A DNA stretch of 28,137 bases, taken from IMG/VR virus record IMGVR_UViG_3300031576_001006, positions 1-28,137 of that record; one strand, given 5' to 3'. The notes beneath the pieces are model-generated. The model saw only the letters and a list, made by a program, of their open reading frames with translations. It had not been told where the DNA came from and made no database searches. Source of the DNA: a virus. The position numbers and the translations under genes are program-made. This document shows, one piece after another, positions 1 through 8,157 of this stretch. Positions within the stretch are counted from its first letter, which is position 1. The number at the start of each line of letters is the position of its first letter.

Positions 1-83
1 AAGCCGTACCGATCGCGCAGCAGGTCACCAACCGTGTCCTTCCCCGATCCCTTGACTCCGAACAGCACGATCACGGCGGTCAT
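1..83 (-). CDS. Deoxynucleoside monophosphate kinase, N-terminal part (runs off the left edge)
   Basis: Only the first 27 codons lie in the window. They begin MTAVIVLFGVKGSGKDTVGD, a beta strand followed by a P-loop (GVKGSGKDT). The GxKxSGKDT form, with Asp before Thr, is typical of phage dNMP kinases such as T4 gp1, which phosphorylate dNMPs to dNDPs for DNA synthesis. The ATG (83-81) overlaps the TGA of the upstream exonuclease gene (82-80) as ATGA, so the two are translationally coupled. Being in the same operon as ThyX and deoxyribosyltransferase-like genes fits a nucleotide-supply role. Other P-loop kinases (adenylate or guanylate type) cannot be excluded from so short a fragment. Confidence 0.7.
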   Translation of the reverse strand, partial: MTAVIVLFGVKGSGKDTVGDLLRDRYG

Positions 84-697
84 CGATTCCTCCTGGCGAA
101 CGTGGCGACATGCTGGTCGTTCGCGGACCGCTGCGCCGCGATCATCTCGGCGTAATCGACCGGCATCCTATCGGCCAACCGGATGAGGATTTCGGCGGCC
201 CGCTTGGCGTCCGCGAGCGCGCGGTGCTGGTTGATGGTCGGGACGTTCAGGTGATCCGCGACCGTCGCGAGCTTCCGGTTGGGCAGGCCGTCGAGCAACC
301 GCCTGGCCCACACGAGCACGTCGATCCAGTCGACGCCGTACTGGAACGCGCGGGCCGGCAGATAGATGCCGGCCCGCTTGACGTGGCCGTGCAGGAACGA
401 TCGGTCGAACGGGACGTTGTAGGCGGCGGGGATCCGATCGCCAAGCACACGGTCGAGGTCGGGGGCCACATCCGCGAAGCTGGGCGCCCCCGCAACATCC
501 TGGTCGGTAAGGCCGTGAGCCGCGGTCGCCTCAGCGGTGAACGGGACGCCCGGGTTCATGAGCCAGACGTGTTCGCCCGCAATGACCCCGCCGTCCACCA
601 GGATGATGGCGATCTCCGCGATACCGTCCCGGTTCCACGACAGACCGGTCGTTTCGGTGTCGAGGACGGCGACCTGATAGTCGTGCAGCCAGCCCAT
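80..697 (-). CDS. DnaQ-like DEDDh 3'-5' exonuclease
   Basis: A 205-residue protein of the DnaQ/RNase T/Pol III epsilon family. All three exonuclease motifs are visible: Exo I VLDTETTG (D13, E15) at the N-terminus, Exo II in AYNVPFDRSFL near residue 95, and Exo III with HRALADA near residue 160, where H and D complete the DEDDh set. Such enzymes remove 3' nucleotides for proofreading or DNA processing. The family A polymerase in this window has its own exonuclease domain, so this one may act separately in repair, recombination or host DNA breakdown. The start follows the stop of the small upstream gene by one base, and the stop overlaps the kinase start (ATGA). Confidence 0.85.
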   Translation of the reverse strand: MGWLHDYQVAVLDTETTGLSWNRDGIAEIAIILVDGGVIAGEHVWLMNPGVPFTAEATAAHGLTDQDVAGAPSFADVAPDLDRVLGDRIPAAYNVPFDRSFLHGHVKRAGIYLPARAFQYGVDWIDVLVWARRLLDGLPNRKLATVADHLNVPTINQHRALADAKRAAEILIRLADRMPVDYAEMIAAQRSANDQHVATFARRNR

Positions 698-698
698 C

Positions 699-890
699 TC
701 ATCTTGCCGAGTGCTGACGGTCCAGGATCTCCAGCACCCGAGTACCCAGCCCGATACAGTCCTCCGCGTGGTGCCGGATGGTCTGGCGGTCGGGCTCGTC
801 GAGGTTAGGGTCCTGGGCCAGCACCTTCAACTCGGATAGGCAACGGTCGAGCGTTCCGATCGTCTTGATGATGTCGGGTCGGTCGGCCAT
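699..890 (-). CDS. Small unknown protein, 63 aa
   Basis: A 63-residue, mostly helical, charged protein (MADRPDIIKTIGTLDRCLSE...) with no motif I recognise. The ATG (890-888) overlaps the TGA of the phosphoesterase gene (892-890) as ATGA, and its own stop lies one base before the exonuclease start. This tight packing between two recognised genes is the main evidence that it is real. It could be a small partner of either neighbour, but nothing in the sequence proves that. Confidence 0.6.
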   Translation of the reverse strand: MADRPDIIKTIGTLDRCLSELKVLAQDPNLDEPDRQTIRHHAEDCIGLGTRVLEILDRQHSAR

Positions 891-2008
891 CAGAACAGCC
901 CCCCCTTTCTCACCGGCTCGGCGCCCAGCGCCACCATCGCCTTGGCGATCAGGCGAGCCTCGTCGAGGCCGGTTCGATCACTGCTCTTGATGTAGGCGAC
1001 CGCGTCGTCCAAGGGGGTGGACGCGGCCGTGATCGCTGGAATGAAAGCGGGGGCTTCGTGGGCGAAGCGGCGGTGGACCCGCACCATCCTGGCGCCCTCG
1101 AAGTGCTGGCGGATCCTGGCATCTGGGATCGCGCGCAACTCCGCCGCCGTCCCCGCGATCGTGACGATCGCGATCGCACCGACCAGCGGCTTGGGATCGG
1201 GCCAATCGTCCGGGTTGCAGGCGATCTGGACGGTCGCGAACCACGGGGCCCCGCCCTCCACTTTCGTGATGGTGGTGCCGCCCTTCTCGACGTCGACGTC
1301 CAAGAAGCCGCGCCAGTCGTTCGCGTCCGCCTCGGTGAGGCGAAGCGTTGCACCCACGTAACCCCCGACCGTCCTGATCAGCCGGAACTTCTGTGGGATG
1401 TGGACGTCGCCGCCCAACACCACATCCCACGAGGAGTCGTCCAGGTCGGCCAACGAGATGATCGCGTCCTTTTCGATCTCGACCGATCCCTTCGCGTCGA
1501 AGTAGGCGCCCCGCACAAGCCCGTGGAACACGAACACATTGATGCGGGATGGGTCCGGCCTGAACAGCAGCTTGGTCGCGTCGTACGTGTAGCCGGTAGG
1601 GAGCGCATGGAGCAACCAGCCGGCTCCTCCATCCTGGTACTCCGTGGTACCGGGCTCCCGAACGACCGAGACGTTCGACAGGACGTCCTGGAAGATCCCG
1701 ACCGTCGTGTACGTGTTGCCCGAGTCGACCGACTCGGAATAGCGGTCGTGGTTGCCCACCAGACAGATGACCCGGCCGCCGTGCCGCGCCTGGATGCCGG
1801 CCAGCTCGCGGAGCTGGCGGTCCGCGAGCGCGCGAATGTGGTCCTTCGGTTGTCTGGCGCGGAACCGGTCGCCGAGGAACAGGACGACGGTCGGCTTGTG
1901 CTCGATGGCGTACTGGCAGATCCGATGGGCCGCCGCCTCGAAGTCCTCCAGGCGGAGGAACGGCCAGGTTGTGCAATAGTGGAAGTCGCTGAACGCCAGG
2001 ATCTTCAT
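890..2008 (-). CDS. SbcD/Mre11/T4 gp47-like metallophosphoesterase
   Basis: A 372-residue calcineurin-type phosphoesterase. Metal-binding motifs occur in the expected order: D-x-H in FSDFH (D8, H10), GD in FLGDR (D47), GNHD at 85-88, a histidine in FHG (H162), and GGDVH at 199-203 in place of the usual GHxH. In the SbcD/Mre11/gp47 group these residues bind two manganese ions and cut DNA ends in recombination and repair. The usual ATPase partner (SbcC, Rad50 or gp46) is not in this window and may lie outside it, or the enzyme may work alone. Nearby RecA and DnaQ-type genes support a recombination role. The ATG at 2008 is 16 bases past the stop of the gene upstream. Confidence 0.8.
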   Translation of the reverse strand: MKILAFSDFHYCTTWPFLRLEDFEAAAHRICQYAIEHKPTVVLFLGDRFRARQPKDHIRALADRQLRELAGIQARHGGRVICLVGNHDRYSESVDSGNTYTTVGIFQDVLSNVSVVREPGTTEYQDGGAGWLLHALPTGYTYDATKLLFRPDPSRINVFVFHGLVRGAYFDAKGSVEIEKDAIISLADLDDSSWDVVLGGDVHIPQKFRLIRTVGGYVGATLRLTEADANDWRGFLDVDVEKGGTTITKVEGGAPWFATVQIACNPDDWPDPKPLVGAIAIVTIAGTAAELRAIPDARIRQHFEGARMVRVHRRFAHEAPAFIPAITAASTPLDDAVAYIKSSDRTGLDEARLIAKAMVALGAEPVRKGGLF

Positions 2009-2024
2009 TCAAGACCAGCCAGCC

Positions 2025-2426
2025 TCACCCATTCAACATGAAGTCGGCCGCCATCTTCCCAAGCGCGTGGGGGTGCTCCTCCATGAACCGCTCGCCGGCT
2101 TCCGGCTCCAAGAACCGGAGTCCTTTGCCTCTCCAGATCGTGTAGGCCAGCTCCCGCCTGGTCGACTCGCCAATGTAGCCGCTGACGTTGAGGATGAAGG
2201 ACTCGTCCGCCAGATCGATCTTGTGGAGGTGCAGGTCGTCGAGCGCGACCTTCTGGTCGGGCGTGCAACCGCGCTCCTCGCCGTGCTCATCGGCGAGAGC
2301 GCCCGGGTAGAACCCGACCGACAGGACGATCCTGCCCGCCATCGTCTCCTCGTAGTTAGCTCTCTGGAACTCCCGATAAAACCGGGTCGACCCGCACAGC
2401 ACGACGATCTTCGGCCTGGCCTCCAT
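2025..2426 (-). CDS. Nucleoside 2-deoxyribosyltransferase-like protein
   Basis: A 133-residue Rossmann-like protein. It opens with KIVVLCGSTRFYREF, has DEHGEE and LDDLHLHKIDLADESFILN in the middle, then NVSGYIGESTRRELAYT. The GSTRF and GYIGESTRRE(L) signatures recur in small phage and bacterial proteins related to nucleoside deoxyribosyltransferases, where the Glu of the second motif would be the nucleophile. The role is probably nucleotide salvage or removal, which is inferred. A longer open frame reaches 2840, but the ATG at 2426 overlaps the TGA of thyX (2428-2426) as ATGA, so I take the short form. Next to ThyX it fits a nucleotide-metabolism cluster. Confidence 0.65.
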   Translation of the reverse strand: MEARPKIVVLCGSTRFYREFQRANYEETMAGRIVLSVGFYPGALADEHGEERGCTPDQKVALDDLHLHKIDLADESFILNVSGYIGESTRRELAYTIWRGKGLRFLEPEAGERFMEEHPHALGKMAADFMLNG

Positions 2427-4309
2427 CACTCCGCCTCCAGGAAGTCGCCCGGGTCCGCCAGCTTGGCGAGGATCACGTCGAGTGGGGCGGAGGTCGTGAT
2501 GGCGCCCGCATGCGCGGCGAGCAAAACCTGACGGACGACGTCCCGCTCGGTCCTCGACAGACGCGCGCCGTAGAGCGAGTGCTCCTCGAACAGCGCCCAG
2601 CACTTGGGCCACAGGTCCCGGCAGATTCGGCCGATCGCCCGCGTGTACACGCGGGTCTCCCACTGGACGTCCGGCCGAAGCCGCAGGTTCAACGTCTTGA
2701 ACCAGTTGAGCATGCACGCCTTGAGCCGCACCTTCGTATACTGGTTGAGCGGCAGGTGGATGCGGGCCAGCTCGCTGGCCATGCCCGACGCGACGGCGCT
2801 CTCGTACACCCGACGATCGCGACCGGCCTCCGCTTGCCACGTCTCCACCCAGGCGGTCTGCTCGGCCTGCGGCAGCGGCTCCGCTGACCCCTGCTTGTTG
2901 AGCGTCCCCTTCCGCTTCACCCGCTCGGCCTTCGGGATGTAGAAGAGGTCGAGCATGGTCGAGTAGCGTCCGCTGAACTCGTTACGGCTGGTGTGCGCGT
3001 GCATCACCTCGTCGGTCGTTTCGATGGCGATCTCGTCGCGCGAGACGGTCCGGTGACGGTCGAGCTGCCGGAGACAGAAGATCGGAAGCTGAAGCTCCAC
3101 GACCAACTCGCACGCCTCGAACGGAGTGGTGTTGCCAGACAAGACGATCTTGCCGTTTCGCCGCACGACGAGGATCCCGGTTCGCGTGTGCGCACAGTAG
3201 ACATGACCATCGTAGTTGACCATCGACGTCTGCCGCTTGCCTTGATTGATGATCGGCTCGCGCATCCGCGAGAGGAACATGACGCCGTACATCGGGTAGG
3301 GCGAGTCGGCCCGTCGCGTATTGACGTGCGCGGCTTCCCCAGCGTGGAGTGCAATGATCTGAATCGCCTCTGCGACCTCTCGAACCGACGTGCTGTACTC
3401 CCACGCGCCCCGTTTCGTGCTGCCGTCGGACTGGCGCAACCCATCGAGAAGCGCAGCGGCATCCTCGCTGTTCAGCATGAGCAGCCTGGACCATACGCGC
3501 TTCTCGCCGTCGTCCCCGTAGAAACGGGTTCGGAATGTTTCTGCTACCACTTCCTTCCGCACCACGAACGTCCCGTTGGACAGCTCATCGCACGGCCATC
3601 CAAGTTCGAGACACGTCTCCTTCAGCCACGCGATCTTTCGCGCCTTCTTCAAGTGGAACGTGATCGCGTTCTTGTAGCCGGTCGCGTTGCCGTCCCCGAT
3701 GAAGAACCCCATGAGACGCAGAAGGGCCCGGGGCGAATCACTGTCGAGCCCAGGCTCGGAAAACGTTACATCTTCCCCCGACGTATACGGCGCGAGCTTC
3801 GTGTACCGAACCATCGAGCGGTCACCAAGCTCATCGGCTGGAATGAGAGAAGGGGCAGACCACTCGTTGGCTCCGTCAGCGGTCTTGCCGTACAGCCGTA
3901 CCAACATCTTGTGGTTAGGGGTTACCAAGAGATCGACGCCGCCGTGATCCACTCGGTACATCGGTCCGCTGTGCTTGAAGGAAACGAGACTCTTGGGCCG
4001 CTCGTAGCAGAGCCCGCGCGCTGGATCCCAGATGCCCAGTCGAGCTGTCGGAACCCCCTCAGCATCGATCTTGAGATCGGGCCATCGGACGAAACCGTGA
4101 TCGGTCAGCACCTCAGTCTCGGCATCGTAGCAATGCTGATCCTTCCACAGGCGCTCGCGCAATCGGTCGTCGGCCGCCACATCCACGCCCGTCTCCTTGG
4201 CGGTCGACATGCGCGCCGACTCCAGCGGGGCGTTGTCGTCGCCCATGTGGTCGACGTACCGGATGTACCCGTGGTCCAGGACCTCGTAGTGGCGCGTCTC
4301 CAGCGGCAT
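2426..4309 (-). CDS. thyX: Flavin-dependent thymidylate synthase ThyX, interrupted by an intein
   Basis: ThyX makes dTMP from dUMP using FAD and methylenetetrahydrofolate. The 627-residue product splits into an N-extein (1-59), an intein (60-393) and a C-extein (394-627), leaving a 293-residue enzyme. The N-extein shows LDHGYIRYVDHMGDD and SARMS, matching the ThyX start. After removal of the intein, KDQH joins TTPFEACELV, matching the H-x-TPFEH region of ThyX. The RHR signature is at 418-420 and RNEFSGRYS at 442-450, but 18 residues (about 424-441) separate parts that are contiguous in typical ThyX (RHRxxSxNExSxRY). FYIP and the C-terminal LPLNQYT region also match. The upstream gene's TGA directly abuts the ATG. 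Confidence 0.9.
   Translation of the reverse strand: MPLETRHYEVLDHGYIRYVDHMGDDNAPLESARMSTAKETGVDVAADDRLRERLWKDQHCYDAETEVLTDHGFVRWPDLKIDAEGVPTARLGIWDPARGLCYERPKSLVSFKHSGPMYRVDHGGVDLLVTPNHKMLVRLYGKTADGANEWSAPSLIPADELGDRSMVRYTKLAPYTSGEDVTFSEPGLDSDSPRALLRLMGFFIGDGNATGYKNAITFHLKKARKIAWLKETCLELGWPCDELSNGTFVVRKEVVAETFRTRFYGDDGEKRVWSRLLMLNSEDAAALLDGLRQSDGSTKRGAWEYSTSVREVAEAIQIIALHAGEAAHVNTRRADSPYPMYGVMFLSRMREPIINQGKRQTSMVNYDGHVYCAHTRTGILVVRRNGKIVLSGNTTPFEACELVVELQLPIFCLRQLDRHRTVSRDEIAIETTDEVMHAHTSRNEFSGRYSTMLDLFYIPKAERVKRKGTLNKQGSAEPLPQAEQTAWVETWQAEAGRDRRVYESAVASGMASELARIHLPLNQYTKVRLKACMLNWFKTLNLRLRPDVQWETRVYTRAIGRICRDLWPKCWALFEEHSLYGARLSRTERDVVRQVLLAAHAGAITTSAPLDVILAKLADPGDFLEAE
3131..4132 (-). mobile_element. 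Intein in ThyX with LAGLIDADG homing endonuclease
   Basis: A 334-residue protein insert. It starts at Cys60 with block A (CYDAETEVLTDHGF), carries block B with the TxxH signature (LLVTPNHKMLV), and ends with VRRNGKIVLSGN before extein Thr394. The two endonuclease signatures are LLRLMGFFIGDG and LLDGLRQSDGS, typical of the dodecapeptide LAGLIDADG family with GDG and SDG acidic positions. The penultimate residue is Gly instead of the common His, as in several phage inteins ending in xGN. Both splice-junction residues (Cys1, Asn334 and Thr+1) are present, so splicing should work. By eye the insert is less G+C-biased than the exteins, which suggests separate acquisition. Confidence 0.9.
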
Positions 4310-4870
4310 TCAGCCCTCCAGTTGGTTGCGTTCGATCGAGTTGGCGGCGCCATCCAGCGTGTCGGCCACCAGCAGGTTGTCGCGCGGGACCGCAGGATCG
4401 GCGGTCCGCCAGGTTCGTGCGCGCGCCCGCAACCACGTGACGATCGTGGCGCGCATCTCATCCCGCTCGCCCGCCAGCTCTTCGGCGGCCCGCTCGCATT
4501 CCTCCAGTCTGCCTTGGGTCTCGTCTCGCTCCTTCTCGACCTTTTCGAGCCGGTCGGCAAACCCGCCAGCATCGTCCTGTGCAGTTTCCAGCTTGGTCTC
4601 CAGCTCCGAGACCTCCGCGTGGAGGTCTCGTTGCTCCTCAAGGTAGTCGTGGAGCGCGATTTCGAGTTCGCCGAGCGGGTCGTCGGTCGGGGGCGCGATG
4701 GTGCCGCGTCGCTGATGGATGTCTTCGAGAAGCCTGCTGGCCCGGACGCGTGACCGTCGCACGACCGCCAGCAAAGCGAGAACCGTCGCTCTACCGCTAC
4801 CCGGCTGGTCGGGCAGCAGCTTGGCGTGCCCCTCCATCTCGGTCAACAGCGCGTCGGTGATGTCGTCCAT
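4310..4870 (-). CDS. Coiled-coil protein of unknown function, 186 aa
   Basis: Starts MDDITDALLTEMEGHAKLLP. Residues from about 70 to 140 are rich in Glu, Lys, Arg and Leu with heptad-like spacing (EEQRDLHAEVSELETKLETA, DRLEKVEKERDETQGRLEE), indicating a long coiled coil. The C-terminal part (VTWLRARARTWRTADPAVP...) looks globular. I do not recognise a family. The ATG at 4870 lies 8 bases after the recA stop, and the stop codon abuts the thyX ATG. An open frame continues upstream to 5278 but lies within recA and is treated as a shadow. It could be a scaffold or accessory factor in the recombination cluster. Confidence 0.65.
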   Translation of the reverse strand: MDDITDALLTEMEGHAKLLPDQPGSGRATVLALLAVVRRSRVRASRLLEDIHQRRGTIAPPTDDPLGELEIALHDYLEEQRDLHAEVSELETKLETAQDDAGGFADRLEKVEKERDETQGRLEECERAAEELAGERDEMRATIVTWLRARARTWRTADPAVPRDNLLVADTLDGAANSIERNQLEG

Positions 4871-4878
4871 CCACCCGC

Positions 4879-5937
4879 TCAGCTCTCTTTGGCCGGTTCG
4901 TACAGCTTCGCCCTGACGGCCGTCTCCAGATCGCCCAGCAGGGCGGCGTTTGTGTCCAGCATGGCGGCGATGTTCTCGCGGCCTTGCCCGAGCCGCTCGC
5001 CCTTGTACGAGAACCACGCGCCCGACTTCTCGACGATGGCGTGCGCGACCGCCAGATCGATCACCTCGCCGGCCCGCCAGAACCCATGTCCGAATACCAG
5101 GCCGGCCTCGACCTTCTGGAACGGGGGGGCCAGCTTGTTCTTCACGACCTTGAGGAGGGCGGTGTGGCCGACCACGTCCTCCCCCTTCTTGGTCTTGCCG
5201 ATCGGCCGGACATCGACCCGCACGCTCGCCCAATACTTGAGCGCCTTGCCACCCGGCGTGTCCTCCGGGTTGCCCCACTGTTGCCCGATCTTCATGCGGA
5301 GCTGGTTGATGAACATGACGAGCGTCTTGGCCTTCGCGACCGGACTGGCCATCATGCGGAGCGCCTTGCCCATCATGCGGGCCTGAAGGCCCATCTGTTG
5401 GTCGGTGATCTCGCCGTCCAGCTCGGCCTTCGGCACGAGCGCCGCGACCGAATCGACGACGATCAGGTTGACCCCCTGCTCCACCAGCGTACCCATCACC
5501 TCGAACACCTGCTCGCCGTAGTCCGGCTGCTGGACGAACACGGCGTCATGGTCGACCCCCAGGGCAGTCGCGTAGGCCCGGTCGTACGCTTGCTCGGCGT
5601 CCAGGAACGCGGCAACACCCCCGAGCCGCTGGCACGCCGCGATCGCCTGGAGGCACAGGGTCGTCTTGCCCCCGCCCTCCGGCCCGTACACCTCGACGAA
5701 CCGGCCGAATGGCCAGCCGCCCCCAAGCGCCTTGTCGAACCCGAGCAACCCGCTCGGGCAGACCGGATGGGAGCGGCGGGCCATCTTGTCGTTCAGCCGG
5801 ATGACCGTGCCGGCCCCGTGCTTCGCGTCGACCGCCGCGAGCACGTCCTTCATGCGGGCGTCCCGGTTGGTCACCCGGAGGTTCGGCACGTTCGGGCCGG
5901 GGGCCGGTGACGCGGGGATGTCGCCCCGCTTCACCAC
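4879..5937 (-). CDS. recA: RecA-family recombinase
   Basis: A 352-residue RecA-type strand-exchange ATPase that forms filaments on single-stranded DNA. Walker A is GPEGGGKTT (85-93; bacterial RecA usually GPESSGKTT). DAEQAYD replaces DAEHALD, Walker B is NLIVVDSVAAL (D162), and the loop L2 region GNPEDTPGGKALKYWASVR (222-240) is well kept. The core matches cellular RecA more closely than T4 UvsX. The proposed start is GTG at 5937, overlapping the TGA of the upstream gene (5933-5931). This gives a 28-residue N-terminal extension before MKDVLAAVDAKHG, so the later ATG is an alternative start. It lies just downstream of a candidate single-strand binding protein. Confidence 0.93.
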   Translation of the reverse strand: MVKRGDIPASPAPGPNVPNLRVTNRDARMKDVLAAVDAKHGAGTVIRLNDKMARRSHPVCPSGLLGFDKALGGGWPFGRFVEVYGPEGGGKTTLCLQAIAACQRLGGVAAFLDAEQAYDRAYATALGVDHDAVFVQQPDYGEQVFEVMGTLVEQGVNLIVVDSVAALVPKAELDGEITDQQMGLQARMMGKALRMMASPVAKAKTLVMFINQLRMKIGQQWGNPEDTPGGKALKYWASVRVDVRPIGKTKKGEDVVGHTALLKVVKNKLAPPFQKVEAGLVFGHGFWRAGEVIDLAVAHAIVEKSGAWFSYKGERLGQGRENIAAMLDTNAALLGDLETAVRAKLYEPAKES

Positions 5938-7403
5938 GTCTGCCTACGGCCCATGTTGTCCTGCGGGGTCGTGGGGGCCGGGGGTGCAGCTTCAGCGGGC
6001 GCGCCGGCCGGCACGGCCGGTGGAGCGGCGGGCGGAGGCGCGGTCGCGAGCGGCGGGGCAGACGGGACGGCCGTGAGGGGCGGGGGGCCGGCGGTCGTGG
6101 GAGCGGCGGGCGGTGTGAACGGGGCGGGCGCGGGCGCCGATGGCGCAGTGGTCGGCGGGGCGGCCGGCGGTGTGAACGGGGCGGGCGCGGGCGCCGATGG
6201 CGCAGTGGTCGGCGGGGCGGCCGGCGGTGTGAACGGGGCTGGGGCCGGCTGGGGCCGTCCGATCCCCATGGGCGCCTGGGTCTGGGGCGGTTGGACCGGT
6301 GGACCCGCGGCCGGCACACCGGCGGGCGGGGCGGCGGGAGCGGTCACGGGTGCGCTGGCGGGCGGCTGACCAGGCTGGGCCGGCGCCGCCACTACCTCTT
6401 CGCGGGTGAGCGCGAGCCCCGCCTTGTTGACGTGGTCGTCGTACGCGAGCACCTGCACCTCGGTGGACGGATCCGGCATCACCGCGTAGTTGGTGAAGTA
6501 GGCGATCCAGTCGGGCGTGAAGGTCGGGCCCGCCGCATCGTCCACCTTGTACTCCGCGCGTTCGAGACCGTTGCGCGTGTCGCGCGTCACCACGATCTCC
6601 ATCCCGACCGACGCATCCCAGAACCGCTTCTGGTTCTTGTGCTTCTGCTCCAGCGCCTCCTGGACGGTCGTGCCGGAGAACAGGAGCGTCATGGTCGTCT
6701 CCTCGGGCTCGCCCTCCATGAGGCTCCGGCGCTTCTGCATCTTGTCGATGTCGAACACGATGTAGACGAACCGGTCGCTCGGGCTCCAGTTGCTCGCGAC
6801 CTCCTGGAGGTGACGGAGCTGCGTGCCCGACCCGGTCAGCTCCTTGTAGAACGTCAGGTTCTCCCGCTTGATCTTGTAGCGGGCGTCTGGATCGCTGCCG
6901 AGCCCGCGGGCCTGGAGCTGCACGACCCACTCGGCGTTGTACTTGCGCCACCAGCGCTCCGCCTCGTCGCAGCTCGGGCAGAGGTCATCACGAACCCGCA
7001 TGCCGAGCGACGCGTGGCACTTGACGCAGTTGGCGAAGACGCCGGGCGTCCCACACGTCGGGCAGATGACTGGCGCAAAGACGATGGGAGCGCCGAACTT
7101 CTCAGCGTAGTAGTTGTTCATCTTCTTCTTGCACAGCGCGGTCGTCCGGTCCTTGTTGTTGGCCCCCATGTAGTGGAAGTAGAGCGGCATCCAGTAGGTC
7201 CGATACTTCGGATCGACGACCCCGCGGTACATGTCAAATACGGACGGGTTGAACAGGAGGTACTGGAGGTGGTTCGCGACGGTGTCGCCCTCCTTGTAGG
7301 GGCGGAGCCGCTGGACCTTCAGCGACCTGGGCCTGCCCCCACCCCCGCTCTTCTTCTGGCGGTCCTCGTCGGCTGCTTCGGGCATGTTGTATTCGTCGCT
7401 CAT
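5931..7403 (-). CDS. Candidate gp32-like single-stranded DNA-binding protein with zinc cluster and proline/alanine tail
   Basis: A 490-residue protein in three parts. Residues 1-110 include a basic linker and VQRLRPYKEGDT. A cysteine cluster follows: CPTCGTPGVFANCVKC, then CPSC. A segment comes next (WSPSDRFVYIVFDIDKM, then FWDASVGMEIVVTRDTRNG) whose layout recalls gp32-like phage single-strand binding proteins, in which a zinc-bound OB fold precedes similar strands. From about residue 345 the tail is almost purely Pro, Ala and Thr, with a 19-residue unit repeated. T4 gp32 and bacterial SSB also have flexible tails, though acidic ones. It has a strong AAGGAG ribosome site (7416-7411) and sits directly before recA. 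The function is inferred from layout and neighbours. Confidence 0.5.
   Translation of the reverse strand: MSDEYNMPEAADEDRQKKSGGGGRPRSLKVQRLRPYKEGDTVANHLQYLLFNPSVFDMYRGVVDPKYRTYWMPLYFHYMGANNKDRTTALCKKKMNNYYAEKFGAPIVFAPVICPTCGTPGVFANCVKCHASLGMRVRDDLCPSCDEAERWWRKYNAEWVVQLQARGLGSDPDARYKIKRENLTFYKELTGSGTQLRHLQEVASNWSPSDRFVYIVFDIDKMQKRRSLMEGEPEETTMTLLFSGTTVQEALEQKHKNQKRFWDASVGMEIVVTRDTRNGLERAEYKVDDAAGPTFTPDWIAYFTNYAVMPDPSTEVQVLAYDDHVNKAGLALTREEVVAAPAQPGQPPASAPVTAPAAPPAGVPAAGPPVQPPQTQAPMGIGRPQPAPAPFTPPAAPPTTAPSAPAPAPFTPPAAPPTTAPSAPAPAPFTPPAAPTTAGPPPLTAVPSAPPLATAPPPAAPPAVPAGAPAEAAPPAPTTPQDNMGRRQTW
6121..6234 (-). repeat. Two perfect 57-bp tandem repeats (19-residue APAPFTPPA... unit)
   Basis: Bases 6121-6177 and 6178-6234 are identical. 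The first bases of a third, diverged copy follow, and a partial copy precedes. Each unit encodes a 19-residue Pro/Ala/Thr block in the tail of the candidate single-strand binding protein. Identity at the DNA level, including third codon positions, points to a recent duplication. It is not a CRISPR: there are no spacers. Confidence 0.95.
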
Positions 7404-7421
7404 CGTCTTTCTCCTTGGTTT

Positions 7422-8156
7422 TCAAATCTTTCTGAGGATCTCGGCTACTTGCTTGGCTAGGTCTTTGATCTCGATACCGCCGATTGCGTGCTTTCGTGCT
7501 TTCTCGTTCTCGGCCGATTGACGTAGGAGGAACCCGCGGTCGCGGAACGCCTGGACCGCTGCACCGAGCAGGTCGCGCGACCGCTCCATCCGGATGCGGC
7601 GACGAATCGCCTCCTCGATCCAGACCTGGTCGTCGCCCTGCTGGTACGCGAATATCTCGGTCATGAAGGCGGCGTAGTGGCCGTCGTAGCTGGCCTGGTC
7701 CTCGCGGAACAACCGTTGGACCGCATCGCGCGTGTCGAACAGCTCGATCATGTAGCCCATGAACGCGACACCCGCGATCCGCTGGCGCTGATCGACCGAG
7801 CGGGTCTCGCTATAGAGCTGGAACACCATGTCGCTGATGTCCTGCTTGGTCGCGTCCTTCTTGCGAACCCCCTGACCCGATAGGGCGTACAGGGCGAACC
7901 GGCGCAGGTGCGCCATGTAGGGCTCGTAGATCGTCTCGACCCACTCGGCCGCGATCGCCCCCTCATCGACGTGGCGGGCGCTCCACCACGCTTCCCGGCC
8001 GGCGTGGTCCTCCAGCACCTCATTGGAGTCGGGGGTGCCGCCCCACGCCAGCTCCTCGATGAGGTTGTGGCGGCTGTCCCCCACGGCACCGGGGACCAGC
8101 AGGACGAGGGCGTCGCCCTGCCCGAAGTCGACATCGACCGTGCGGGTCCGCTTCAC
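7422..8156 (-). CDS. Unknown protein, 244 aa
   Basis: Starts at GTG with KRTRTVDVDFGQGDALVLLV; a largely helical middle follows, and the C-terminus is basic (EIKDLAKQVAEILRKI). I recognise no family. The start lies one base after the stop of the zinc-ribbon gene, and an 18-base gap with a strong ribosome site separates it from the next gene. It is conserved-looking and clearly coding, and sits within the single-strand binding/RecA operon, but nothing seen assigns a role. Confidence 0.7.
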   Translation of the reverse strand: MKRTRTVDVDFGQGDALVLLVPGAVGDSRHNLIEELAWGGTPDSNEVLEDHAGREAWWSARHVDEGAIAAEWVETIYEPYMAHLRRFALYALSGQGVRKKDATKQDISDMVFQLYSETRSVDQRQRIAGVAFMGYMIELFDTRDAVQRLFREDQASYDGHYAAFMTEIFAYQQGDDQVWIEEAIRRRIRMERSRDLLGAAVQAFRDRGFLLRQSAENEKARKHAIGGIEIKDLAKQVAEILRKI

Positions 8157-8157
8157 G

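Noticed and set aside
2427-2840. Long 271-residue form of the deoxyribosyltransferase-like gene
   Set aside because: The extra N-terminal part lies over the thyX 3' end in another frame and is Arg/Gly-rich shadow sequence; ATG 2426 overlaps the thyX stop.
2993-4753. 586-residue open frame on the plus strand opposite thyX
   Set aside because: It is the complement of a well-supported gene and has a shadow composition rich in Arg, Val and Pro without motifs. Long antisense frames are common at this G+C. The same applies to 5907-7460, 9891-11591 and 17502-18785 on the plus strand.
6121-6234. CRISPR-like repeat
   Set aside because: The repeats are directly adjacent, with no spacers, and encode a Pro/Ala tail.
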